Shown: positions 1-5,789, numbered from the stretch's first letter. The stretch: 9,595 nt of DNA from Firmicutes bacterium CAG:475 (GCA_000434435.1 FR895632.1:374-9968); one strand, 5' to 3'. Notes: generated by a model from the sequence alone, not told the origin. Numbers and translations are program-made.

Positions 1-1213
1 CGTTTTGGTGGAAGCAGCTTATGATGGTTTTTTCACCGAGGGTGGCTTTTGCGTTTTGATCTGCGCAGAATTTTTGCATCCAATCAAGAACGCCTTCGGT
101 CAGTCTGCCTCCGCAAAGGTGGTCAAGACCTGTCGAGCGGAACACAACCGCATTGTCCGACGAAAAATCGGGAACTATCGTGGTTGACGTGTCAACCGCA
201 CCTTCTGCGGTTGCTCCGTAATAAGTGTATGCTGTGCCGTTTGCTTGTTTTTTGTCTTTGAGAACTTCGTATTCTGCGGCGTTGACTCTTACGTATGCTC
301 CGACGTCTGCGGATTCTCTGTCGTGAGCGTCGATGACCATAAACGCATAGTCGTTGTGATTTCCGTCTGCGATTTCGACAGAGAGGGAAAGAGCATTGCT
401 GACATCGCCGATTTGATAGTACTCTTTGAGCTTGTTGGCAGTCGTCCCGCCGGACATATTTCTTACCGCTTCGAGATGCTCGTTGTAATAGTGAATCTCA
501 AGATTTTTCGCGTTGGTGGAGGGGATATACGTCGTGGTGTATTTGCCATACCAATAGTTTTCGGGCAGATAGTCGGTGAGTTTGATTGCTCCTTCGCTTC
601 CGTCAAGGTTTGCATCGGGGTAGCCCAAACCTGCAAAAACGAGAGCGAATTGCATCGAACTCAAAGCGTCGGAAACACGCTTCGAACCGTCGGTTTTGGA
701 GTAGAGTGCGCCCGACGTGTTGTAAAGGTCGTGGTTGCCCGGCGTTGCGAAAACCTGAAAGTCGGTGTATTTGCCATGCAAATTTCTGACGGTGTTTTGC
801 AAATATCTCAAAGCGTTTGCAACGTCCACAAGTGCGGTGACCTCGCCGTTTTTGCTGAGGTCGCCCGTTGCAAAGACGTATGTAGGCGCAATGCCTTTCT
901 TTGCGTCTTCGATGAATGCTTCGATCTGCTGTTTGAGGATCATTCCGCTTTCCATAACGAGTTTCGTGTCGCCTGTCATGGAATTGTAGAAGTCGCTTGT
1001 TTTGTAGTCGGAGCTGTTGATGTCCTGATAGCAATCATCGACGGGGAAGTAGTGAATATCGCTGAATTGACCGATTTCAAGTTTATCCACCGACGATTTT
1101 GCAGTATCGGCCGTTGCAATGCCCGCAATCGAGAACGTCATGACGCTTGCAAGCACGATTGCGAGCGTAACGACGAAAATCAAAGGCAGATGCTTTTGCA
1201 TTTTGTTGCTCAT
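1..1213 (-). CDS. Exported calcineurin-like metallophosphoesterase, 3-prime end beyond the window
   Basis: The frame is open from ATG 1213-1211 to the left edge, giving 404 residues with no stop, so the gene is truncated by the window. An AAGGAGGA ribosome binding site (1224-1217) fixes the start. Residues 1-8 are polar with lysines, 9-33 form a hydrophobic segment, and a signal-peptidase site of the A-T-A type is likely near residue 35, so the enzyme is probably secreted or surface-bound. The metallophosphoesterase motifs appear in order: D52-x-H54 (FSDIHYF), G117-D118 (ATGDLSKNGE), G159-N-H161-D162, and a histidine at 402 in a strand-like IISCFHQN segment matching the next metal ligand. The final GHxH motif would lie off the edge. 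The family hydrolyses phosphomonoesters or diesters at a two-metal centre; the substrate cannot be told here. It is divergent from the metal-efflux locus, but nothing links the two functions. Confidence 0.9.
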   Translation of the reverse strand, partial: MSNKMQKHLPLIFVVTLAIVLASVMTFSIAGIATADTAKSSVDKLEIGQFSDIHYFPVDDCYQDINSSDYKTSDFYNSMTGDTKLVMESGMILKQQIEAFIEDAKKGIAPTYVFATGDLSKNGEVTALVDVANALRYLQNTVRNLHGKYTDFQVFATPGNHDLYNTSGALYSKTDGSKRVSDALSSMQFALVFAGLGYPDANLDGSEGAIKLTDYLPENYWYGKYTTTYIPSTNAKNLEIHYYNEHLEAVRNMSGGTTANKLKEYYQIGDVSNALSLSVEIADGNHNDYAFMVIDAHDRESADVGAYVRVNAAEYEVLKDKKQANGTAYTYYGATAEGAVDTSTTIVPDFSSDNAVVFRSTGLDHLCGGRLTEGVLDWMQKFCADQNAKATLGEKTIISCFHQN

Positions 1214-1225
1214 ATTTCCTCCTTA

Positions 1226-1243
1226 TGCGCGCGTGGGCGCGCA
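1226..1243 (-). other. GC-rich perfect hairpin in the leader, beside the ribosome binding site
   Basis: TGCGCGC and GCGCGCA pair perfectly across a 4-nt loop, in an otherwise AT-rich intergenic region. The hairpin ends one base before the AAGGAGGA site of the metallophosphoesterase gene, inside its predicted leader. It could tune translation or act as a protein site. It has no T-tract, so it is not a typical terminator. Confidence 0.55.
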
Positions 1244-1262
1244 AATCGTTCTTTACTTTACG

Positions 1263-1291
1263 ATTGTACATTAAAATATAATTAAAATCAA
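1263..1291 (-). promoter_or_regulatory. Predicted promoter of the metallophosphoesterase gene
   Basis: On the minus strand, TTGATT (1291-1286) and TACAAT (1268-1263) are separated by exactly 17 bases. Transcription would start near 1256, leaving a leader of about 43 nt before the ATG at 1213. The call rests on sequence match only. Confidence 0.6.
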
Positions 1292-1434
1292 TATGCAAGT
1301 TTGCAAAAATCGTATACCAAATCCGATTTTGTTCGATAGTTTACAGTTTGATTGATATTCTGCTGAAAAATCGATTTATTATTTTAATATCCTGAAAAAA
1401 TCAAAAATAATTTTGTAAATATCTTAAAAATATA

Positions 1435-1463
1435 TTGACAAAAACGGTAGCGGAGAATATCAT
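1435..1463 (+). promoter_or_regulatory. Predicted promoter of the ArsR/SmtB regulator gene
   Basis: A perfect TTGACA -35 (1435-1440), a 17-base spacer and a TATCAT -10 (1458-1463, five of six to consensus) make one of the best promoters in the window. The start would fall near 1470, at the edge of the palindrome at 1472-1495, so a repressor bound there should block it. Confidence 0.75.
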
Positions 1464-1471
1464 ATATATGA

Positions 1472-1495
1472 ACATTTGAATAACAATTCAAGTGT
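1472..1495. promoter_or_regulatory. Predicted ArsR/SmtB operator 1
   Basis: This is an inverted repeat with arms ACATTTGAAT and ATTCAAGTGT around AACA, with 9 of 10 positions pairing. Its core, TTGAA-N6-TTCAA, resembles the TGAA/TTCA half-sites known for SmtB-type repressors. It covers the predicted transcription start and ends before the GGAG site at 1497, a classical autorepression position. The same core recurs at 1889-1904 with an almost identical left flank. Confidence 0.65.
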
Positions 1496-1505
1496 CGGAG
1501 AAAAA

Positions 1506-1835
1506 ATGACATATACAATTGACGAAAACACCAAAACAACCGCGATCCCTGACGAAGATGTCGTTGCGTCCCTTTCCGAGCTTTTTAAGGCGCTCGGAGA
1601 TCCTACTCGGGTGAAAATTTTGAGCTGTCTTCAAATCAGTGATATGAACGTAGGGGATATTGCCGACAAGCTCGGGATGACTACGTCCGCCGTGTCCCAT
1701 CAGCTTCGCGTGCTTCGCGCAATCAAACTCGTAAAAGGCACGAAAGAGGGCAAGGAAGTCAGATATTCTCTCGACGACGACCACGTTACGCTCATTATGC
1801 AATGCGGTTTGACGCACGTCAACGAGGAAAGATAA
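1506..1835 (+). CDS. ArsR/SmtB-family metal-sensing repressor with alpha-5 zinc-type site
   Basis: This 109-residue winged-helix repressor should release its operators when it binds metal ions. The family opening FKALGDPTRVKILSCL lies at residues 27-42, and the recognition helix region with TTSAVSHQLRVLR at 59-71. A C-terminal helix carries D91-x-H93 ... H104-x2-E107; this spacing is exactly that of the SmtB/CzrA alpha-5 metal site (D-x-H, 11 residues, H-x2-E). The cysteine pair of CadC/ArsR alpha-3 sensors is absent (ISDMNVGDIAD instead of a CxC segment), which points to zinc or similar borderline ions rather than arsenite. ATG 1506 was chosen because GGAG at 1497-1500 lies five bases upstream. 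An upstream in-frame TTG at 1476 falls inside the operator and has no binding site. It sits ahead of the exporter genes it presumably controls. Confidence 0.93.
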   Translation: MTYTIDENTKTTAIPDEDVVASLSELFKALGDPTRVKILSCLQISDMNVGDIADKLGMTTSAVSHQLRVLRAIKLVKGTKEGKEVRYSLDDDHVTLIMQCGLTHVNEER

Positions 1836-1847
1836 TCGCGCAATGGC

Positions 1848-1879
1848 CTAAAACAGGGTGAAAACCCCTGATTTTTTAG
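1848..1879 (+). terminator. Rho-independent terminator after the regulator gene
   Basis: CAGGG (1854-1858) pairs with CCCTG (1866-1870) around a 7-nt loop and is followed by ATTTTTT. Flanking CTAAAA and TTTTAG can extend the stem. It begins 12 nt after the regulator's stop and separates the regulator from the HMA/ATPase unit, so the downstream genes probably have their own promoter or receive only read-through. Confidence 0.65.
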
Positions 1880-1884
1880 ACGCA

Positions 1885-1920
1885 ACACTTGAATAATTGT
1901 TCAATAATCCAACTGTTCAA
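1885..1920. promoter_or_regulatory. Predicted ArsR/SmtB operator 2, upstream of the HMA gene
   Basis: TTGAATAATTGTTCAA at 1889-1904 is a near-perfect 16-bp palindrome with the same TTGAA-N6-TTCAA geometry as operator 1. Its left flank, ACACTTGAATAA (1885-1896), matches operator 1 at 11 of 12 positions. A further GTTCAA half-site sits at 1915-1920, 16 bases after the one at 1899-1904. No convincing -35/-10 pair is visible here, so promoter position is left open. The repeated operator argues that the regulator controls this unit directly. Confidence 0.6.
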
Positions 1921-1983
1921 CAAAAAAAATACAAAGGATTTAACCCGAAAGGGAAGCATAGAAATCGAAAAGGAGAAACAACA

Positions 1984-2202
1984 ATGAAAAAAGTTTACAA
2001 ACTCGAAGATCTCGACTGCGCAAACTGCGCCGCAAAAATGGAATGTGCCATCAAAAAACTCGACGGCGTAAACGACGCAACGGTAAGTTTTATGGCTCAA
2101 CGTCTGACAATCGAAGCGGACGACGACAAATTTGAAGAAATTATGGACAACGTGCAAAAAGTTTGCCGCAAAATCGAGCCCGATTGCACGATTTTGCGCT
2201 AA
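1984..2202 (+). CDS. Free-standing heavy-metal-associated (HMA) domain protein
   Basis: This 72-residue protein is a single HMA (ferredoxin-like) domain, the module that in CadA/ZntA exporters is normally fused to the ATPase N-terminus. The metal loop DLDCANCAAKME carries C12-x2-C15; the DCANC form with its preceding acidic residue is typical of zinc/cadmium/lead ATPase domains rather than the GMxCxxC loop of copper chaperones. Extra cysteines occur at 21, 61 and 68. The start follows AGGAG at 1971-1975 with an 8-base spacer. The ATPase gene begins 76 bases downstream and has no HMA domain, so this protein most likely delivers metal to it or regulates it. Automatic annotation as a copper chaperone (CopZ) would be understandable, but the context favours zinc or cadmium. 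Confidence 0.88.
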   Translation: MKKVYKLEDLDCANCAAKMECAIKKLDGVNDATVSFMAQRLTIEADDDKFEEIMDNVQKVCRKIEPDCTILR

Positions 2203-2278
2203 ATGCAAAACGATACGCAATTTTTAGTCCGAATAGATAAACAAGCAAACGATTTATCGTGATAAAAATGCTGTAAAT

Positions 2279-4225
2279 ATGAAAAAAATCAAATTATCGA
2301 GAAAAGAAAAAAAGAATTTAATCCGCATACTCGTTGCGCTTTCGATGTTTTTTGTTATTCTTATCGTCGACAAAACAATCGGACTTGCGACGTCGGTTGG
2401 CGGAAAATACGGTTGGCTTTTGCCGTTCTTCCTATATTTTGCCGTTTATATGGTCATCGGTTACGATGTTTTGTACAAAGCGGGAAGAGGAGTATTTCAC
2501 GGACAAGTTCTCGATGAAAATTTGCTTATGTGCGTTGCCTCTCTCGGCGCGTTTGCGCTTGGCATTTATACGAGCGTGACGGGGAGAGCGCAGGAAGGTT
2601 TCGATGAAGGATGCGCCGTATTGTTGTTTTATCAGGTCGGCGAATTCTTCCAAAGCTATGCAACCGGAAAATCCAGAAAGTCGATTTCCGCACTTATGGA
2701 TATTCGTCCCGATTACGCAAATGTAAAAAGGGAAGACGACGTTGTCGAACAAGTAGATCCGAGCGAGGTCAAAGTCGGAGACGTCATCGTGGTTTATCCC
2801 GGTGAAAAAGTGCCGCTTGACGGAATCGTTGTGAGCGGATCTACCACTCTCGACACAAAAGCACTTACAGGTGAATCCTTGCCAAGAGAGCTTTTCGAAG
2901 GGGACGAGATTATAAGCGGTTGCGTCAATTTGACATCACAAATCGAGGTTGAAGTGACAAAAGTATTCTATGATTCGACCGTTTCTAAAATACTTGACCT
3001 CGTTGAAAACGCTTCAAGCAAAAAATCCAAAGCCGAAAACTTTATCACGAGATTTGCAAAATACTACACTCCGAGCGTTGTTGCGGCTGCCGTTTTGCTT
3101 GCCGTCATAGGCGGCGCGGTCAGCAAAGATTGGTATACTTGGATATACAGAGGACTAAGTTTTTTGGTTGTTTCGTGTCCGTGTGCGCTTGTCGTGTCAG
3201 TGCCGCTTTCCTTCTTTGCGGGCATCGGCGCAGCGTCGAGATTCGGTATTCTCATCAAGGGTAGCAACTATCTGGAACTGATGAGCAAAGCAAACATCTT
3301 TGTCTTTGACAAGACCGGTACGCTTACAAAAGGTAACTTTGCCGTCACCGACGTATCTCCTGCCGATAAAAAAGACGATATTCTTCGCCTTGCCGCTATT
3401 GCCGAGAACGATTCGAATCACCCGATTGCACGCTCAATCGTTGCTTGTTATGACGGCGAAATCGAGGGAGGTTATGCTCTCACAAACGTTGCGGGATTCG
3501 GCGTTATCGCAACAAAAGGCGACGACGTTATATATTGCGGAAACGAAAAACTTATGAAGTCCTACGATATTCCGTTTGTCGCGCACAACGGCGTAGGCAC
3601 CGTCGTTTATGTCGCCCACAATAATGAATATGTCGGTTCGCTTCTTATCAGCGACGAAATCAAGAACGAATCGGCATCTGCCGTTGCGGAGCTTAACAAA
3701 ATGGGATGTAAAACGGTTATGCTTACAGGGGATAACGAGGCAATTGCATCCGATGTTGCTGCAAAAATAGGTCTTTCGGGCTACAAAGCCTCGCTTTTGC
3801 CTCAAAACAAGGTTGAAAACGTCGAGCAAATGCTTAAAGACAAGAAAAAAGACGAAGTTTTGTGCTTTGTCGGCGACGGCATCAACGACGCACCCGTGCT
3901 TATGCGCTCGGACATCGGCATCGCAATGGGCGGTGTAGGGAGCGACGCGGCAATCGAGGCAAGCGACGTGGTGCTTATGCAAGACGATTTGACGGGAATA
4001 TCCACCGCAAAACGTATATCCAAAAAGACTATGCGTGTCGTTTACGAGAATATAGTAGGCTCGCTTGCCGTCAAACTTCTCATAATGGCACTCAGCGCAA
4101 CGGGCGTTCTTGGCGCAGCGACGATGTGGATTGCAGTCATAGGCGACGTCGGCGTTGCAATCGCCGCAATCATCAACGCAATGCGCGTCAACAAAGGCTA
4201 CAAGACGCTTGTGAAACAAAAGTAA
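2279..4225 (+). CDS. cadA: P1B-2-type heavy-metal exporting ATPase (Zn/Cd/Pb)
   Basis: This 648-residue inner-membrane pump should export divalent soft metals at the cost of ATP. All catalytic motifs are present: TGES (197-200, actuator), CPC (300-302, membrane metal site), the phosphorylated D344 in DKTGT, the HP dipeptide at 381-382, TGDN (483-486) and GDGINDAP (532-539). K599 in the seventh and D623 (IGDVG) in the eighth membrane helix match the K/D pair typical of zinc/cadmium ATPases of the CadA/ZntA type; copper pumps lack it. The lysine-rich N-terminus (2-17) leads straight into the first membrane helix at about 16-36. The usual N-terminal HMA domain is therefore missing and is supplied by the preceding gene. 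No Shine-Dalgarno sequence is visible before the ATG; a three-codon ATG CTG TAA at 2268-2276 ends two bases before it. The start is the first in-frame ATG but is less certain for that reason. Confidence 0.95.
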   Translation: MKKIKLSRKEKKNLIRILVALSMFFVILIVDKTIGLATSVGGKYGWLLPFFLYFAVYMVIGYDVLYKAGRGVFHGQVLDENLLMCVASLGAFALGIYTSVTGRAQEGFDEGCAVLLFYQVGEFFQSYATGKSRKSISALMDIRPDYANVKREDDVVEQVDPSEVKVGDVIVVYPGEKVPLDGIVVSGSTTLDTKALTGESLPRELFEGDEIISGCVNLTSQIEVEVTKVFYDSTVSKILDLVENASSKKSKAENFITRFAKYYTPSVVAAAVLLAVIGGAVSKDWYTWIYRGLSFLVVSCPCALVVSVPLSFFAGIGAASRFGILIKGSNYLELMSKANIFVFDKTGTLTKGNFAVTDVSPADKKDDILRLAAIAENDSNHPIARSIVACYDGEIEGGYALTNVAGFGVIATKGDDVIYCGNEKLMKSYDIPFVAHNGVGTVVYVAHNNEYVGSLLISDEIKNESASAVAELNKMGCKTVMLTGDNEAIASDVAAKIGLSGYKASLLPQNKVENVEQMLKDKKKDEVLCFVGDGINDAPVLMRSDIGIAMGGVGSDAAIEASDVVLMQDDLTGISTAKRISKKTMRVVYENIVGSLAVKLLIMALSATGVLGAATMWIAVIGDVGVAIAAIINAMRVNKGYKTLVKQK

Positions 4226-4321
4226 ACACCTTGTTAGATACATGAAAACGATGTGATTTTAATCTGGCTCGACGTTTCGCAAGCAAAAGCTAAACAGTCA
4301 TAATTTTCCCCTATTTATATG

Positions 4322-4353
4322 AAAAGCGGATTTGCAATTTGCAATCCGTTTTT
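4322..4353 (+). terminator. Rho-independent terminator of the metal-efflux unit
   Basis: CGGATT (4327-4332) pairs with AATCCG (4343-4348), with further pairing possible inside, followed by TTTTT. An AAAA run precedes the stem. It lies about 100 nt after the ATPase stop, with no gene in between, and ends the metal locus. Confidence 0.65.
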
Positions 4354-4480
4354 CTATTATCGTCGTTAAGTATTGTTTCGATTAAATATAAATAGAAAGA
4401 ACTTGAAATGATTGCGAGAGAGCGATTGTGATATTCGCCGCTTCGTTTTGCATATTATATAGTGCGTAGAGAGGTGAATT

Positions 4481-4558
4481 ATGCATTTTATGGCACTTAT
4501 GCTTGCAATACTCGGATTGTTCGGTATGTTTGGATTCTTCGGCGGCTTGTGGTTTTAA
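4481..4558 (+). CDS. Putative 25-residue hydrophobic small membrane protein
   Basis: The short ORF begins MHFMALMLAILGLFG and ends in a glycine-rich GFFGGLWF stretch. It has no charged residue apart from the histidine and is long enough to span a membrane once. A strong GAGGTG ribosome binding site (4471-4476) lies four bases before the ATG, which is better than that of several larger genes here. The glycines fall at spacings of three (G12, G15, G18, G21/G22 region), as in tightly packed helices. An AT-rich TATTAT (4453-4458) could serve as a -10, but no matching -35 is clear. A hairpin terminator follows at 4637. I do not recognise a family. It could be an accessory peptide of a membrane complex, a toxin-like peptide, or chance. 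Confidence 0.5.
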   Translation: MHFMALMLAILGLFGMFGFFGGLWF

Positions 4559-4606
4559 TCGCTTCGGATTCTAATAAAACAGCGTTTTCGTTTGGGTCAA
4601 AACGTT

Positions 4607-4667
4607 CGTTCGATTCCGTTAAATCGATTTGAAATGAAAAAACACATCTAATAGATGTGTTTTTTTT
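4607..4667. repeat. 3-prime repeat family B, copy 1 (with hairpin)
   Basis: Bases 4607-4642 match 5632-5667 at about 32 of 36 positions, including an exact 17-mer (GATTTGAAATGAAAAAA) and an exact 11-mer (CGTTCGATTCC). Each copy then continues into a hairpin with a CACATC/GATGTG stem. Here the stem is perfect and A/T-flanked. The copy lies at the 3-prime end of the minus-strand phosphorylase gene. Confidence 0.75.
4637..4667. terminator. Bidirectional terminator between the small ORF and the phosphorylase gene
   Basis: A perfect inverted repeat runs from AAAAAACACATCT (4637-4649) across a 3-nt loop to AGATGTGTTTTTT (4653-4665). With an A-run on one side and a T-run on the other, it should terminate the plus-strand small ORF and the minus-strand phosphorylase gene (stop at 4689) alike. 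Confidence 0.85.
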
Positions 4668-4688
4668 ACTTTGATATTACGTTCAACG

Positions 4689-5450
4689 TCAGATTTCCAT
4701 TGCAATTTTCAATGCGGCGTCAAACGTTGCTTTTTGAATATCGTGTTCCGCTTCGTTGCCGAGACTCGCTTGTTCCCAAGAATCGTCGTTCAACAAATCG
4801 CCCGAAAAGAAAAACGTATACAATTCAAATCCGTAATAATTGCAAATCGCTTGCAATCCCGATGATTCCATTTCAACCGAAATGCAACCATCGCTTTTTC
4901 TTCGTCTTGCTTTATCTTGCGTTTCCATATACAAGGCGTCAGTCGTCCACGACCTTCCGACAACGTACGGCAAATTGTATTTTTGAAAGATTTTTGCAAT
5001 CTTGTCGCAGTTTTTTATTTCGATATAATCGGACGGCGGCATATAGTGATAAGAAAGCCCTTCGTCGCGATAGGAATAAGAGGGGACTATCAGTTTTCCG
5101 CTACATTTTTCCTTATCCAAAACGCCGCACGAACCGTATACGATAAACTTGGTTGCGCCCGAAACGTAATTTGCTTCGTACATAACGGACGCGGCAACGC
5201 ACGAGCCGATTGGACTCATATAAAACAAAAGTTTTTTCCCGTTGACTTCAAACAGATAAATATCGATGTGTCCGTTTGCCGTTGCCGAGTGACCTATGGG
5301 GTGGCTTTCGTATTTTTCCAAAAACATTGCCAAAACGTGCCTTGAAAACGACACAATGCAAACGTCGGCAAAAAACTTCTTTTCGCCGTAAAAAGCACTT
5401 ATATCAATCAATGGTTTCGATTTGTTGTCAAATGAATCGATTATGCTCAT
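4689..5450 (-). CDS. Nucleoside phosphorylase family protein (uridine/purine phosphorylase-like)
   Basis: The 253-residue product fits the PNP/UDP phosphorylase superfamily, cytosolic enzymes that split nucleosides with phosphate into base and pentose-1-phosphate. Family marks are the glycine/alanine segment SPIGSCVAA (79-87), the YGSCG strand end (105-109), WTTDALY (168-174), and VEMESSGLQA (192-201), whose M-E pair contacts the ribose hydroxyls in known members. The base-contacting strand reads FFSGDLL (214-220) where classical enzymes often have S-D. The length equals that of typical uridine phosphorylases. Substrate preference cannot be assigned from these residues. The start has a modest AGGA site. 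The gene stands alone on the minus strand between a strong promoter (5523-5551) and a bidirectional terminator, so it is probably monocistronic. Confidence 0.88.
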   Translation of the reverse strand: MSIIDSFDNKSKPLIDISAFYGEKKFFADVCIVSFSRHVLAMFLEKYESHPIGHSATANGHIDIYLFEVNGKKLLFYMSPIGSCVAASVMYEANYVSGATKFIVYGSCGVLDKEKCSGKLIVPSYSYRDEGLSYHYMPPSDYIEIKNCDKIAKIFQKYNLPYVVGRSWTTDALYMETQDKARRRKSDGCISVEMESSGLQAICNYYGFELYTFFFSGDLLNDDSWEQASLGNEAEHDIQKATFDAALKIAMEI

Positions 5451-5498
5451 ACTTTTTCCTATTTCCGTACAAGGTTATGCAAGGTTTTGTGCTGTTTT

Positions 5499-5511
5499 TC
5501 GGATAATCCGA
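5499..5511. promoter_or_regulatory. Palindrome just downstream of the phosphorylase transcription start
   Basis: TCGGAT and ATCCGA form a perfect inverted repeat around one base, roughly at +5 to +17 of the predicted transcript (start near 5516). The place suits a repressor site. A direct repeat of ACCTTG (minus strand, within 5470-5485) follows in the leader. No binding protein is identified. Confidence 0.35.
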
Positions 5512-5522
5512 TTGTTTCGGTC

Positions 5523-5551
5523 ATTATATCATTTATCCTACGAGATGTAAA
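5523..5551 (-). promoter_or_regulatory. Strong predicted promoter of the phosphorylase gene
   Basis: On the minus strand, TTTACA (5551-5546), a 17-base spacer and a perfect TATAAT (5528-5523) are preceded by TGA, making an extended -10. The leader to the ATG at 5450 would be about 66 nt. Confidence 0.8.
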
Positions 5552-5572
5552 CGCCAAAATTCTTTTGCATTT

Positions 5573-5610
5573 ATGAAATGTGCGGAATTAGAGTATGGCG
5601 CACAATTCAT
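5573..5610. repeat. Long inverted repeat of unknown role
   Basis: Arms ATGAAATGTGCG (5573-5584) and CGCACAATTCAT (5599-5610) pair at 11 of 12 positions around a 14-nt loop. It lies between the tRNA terminator and the -35 of the phosphorylase promoter, has no T-tract on either side, and is outside any gene. Confidence 0.55.
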
Positions 5611-5631
5611 TGGATTTTCAGTTTTCCCGCC

Positions 5632-5690
5632 CGTTCGATTCCCTAAACTTGATTTGAAATGAAAAAAGCACATCATTGAGATGTGCCTTT
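5632..5690. repeat. 3-prime repeat family B, copy 2 (with hairpin)
   Basis: This copy matches the one at 4607-4667 in the same orientation, 1025 bases downstream, with the exact 17-mer at 5651-5667. Its hairpin is GCACATC/GATGTGC, with a G-C pair where copy 1 has A-T, so base pairing is kept despite the change. It follows the 3-prime end of the minus-strand tRNA gene. Bases 5633-5645 also match the T-arm of that tRNA in inverted orientation over 13 bases. Confidence 0.75.
5662..5686 (-). terminator. Terminator of the tRNA-Glu gene
   Basis: Read on the minus strand, GCACATC pairs with GATGTGC around a 5-nt loop and is followed by TTTTTT. It starts 8 nt after the encoded CCA end of the tRNA. 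Confidence 0.8.
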
Positions 5691-5694
5691 TCTT

Positions 5695-5770
5695 TGGTAC
5701 CCCCATAGGGAATCGAACCCTAGTTTCCGCCGTGAGAGGGCGACGTCTTGAACCGCTTGACCATGAGGGC
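5695..5770 (-). tRNA. tRNA-Glu, anticodon CTC, CCA encoded
   Basis: The 76-nt gene folds as a standard cloverleaf: acceptor GCCCTCA with TGGGGGT (one G-T and one T-G wobble), T8-G9, anticodon stem TCGCC/GGCGG around the loop CTCTCAC, a 4-nt variable region, T-arm TAGGG/CCCTA with loop TTCGATT, discriminator A and a genomic CCA. The loop puts CTC at positions 34-36, reading GAG, which is glutamate. The overall sequence resembles bacterial tRNA-Glu. It has its own promoter and terminator, so it is a single-gene unit. Confidence 0.96.
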
Positions 5771-5789
5771 AAATCGATATTGCTTTGTG

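Noticed and set aside
245..1285. A 346-codon plus-strand open frame over the metallophosphoesterase region
   Set aside because: It is the antisense of the minus-strand gene, which carries a signal peptide, ordered metal-binding motifs and a perfect ribosome binding site. The plus frame has a cysteine-rich, family-less product.
1476..1505. Upstream TTG start giving the ArsR regulator ten extra residues
   Set aside because: The TTG lies within the operator palindrome next to the predicted transcription start and has no ribosome binding site, whereas ATG 1506 has GGAG five bases upstream.
1897..2202. A longer, 101-residue version of the HMA protein
   Set aside because: The extra 29 residues are encoded by the operator and leader, are asparagine/lysine-rich, and have no ribosome binding site; ATG 1984 follows AGGAG.
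3434..4243. A 269-codon minus-strand frame antisense to the ATPase gene
   Set aside because: It is a shadow of a coding region with all P-type ATPase motifs; no ribosome binding site or recognisable domain.
4607..4630. A tRNA 3-prime remnant, because GTTCGATTCC looks like a T-arm
   Set aside because: The bases on either side cannot form the five-pair T-stem in either repeat copy, and no acceptor or CCA follows.
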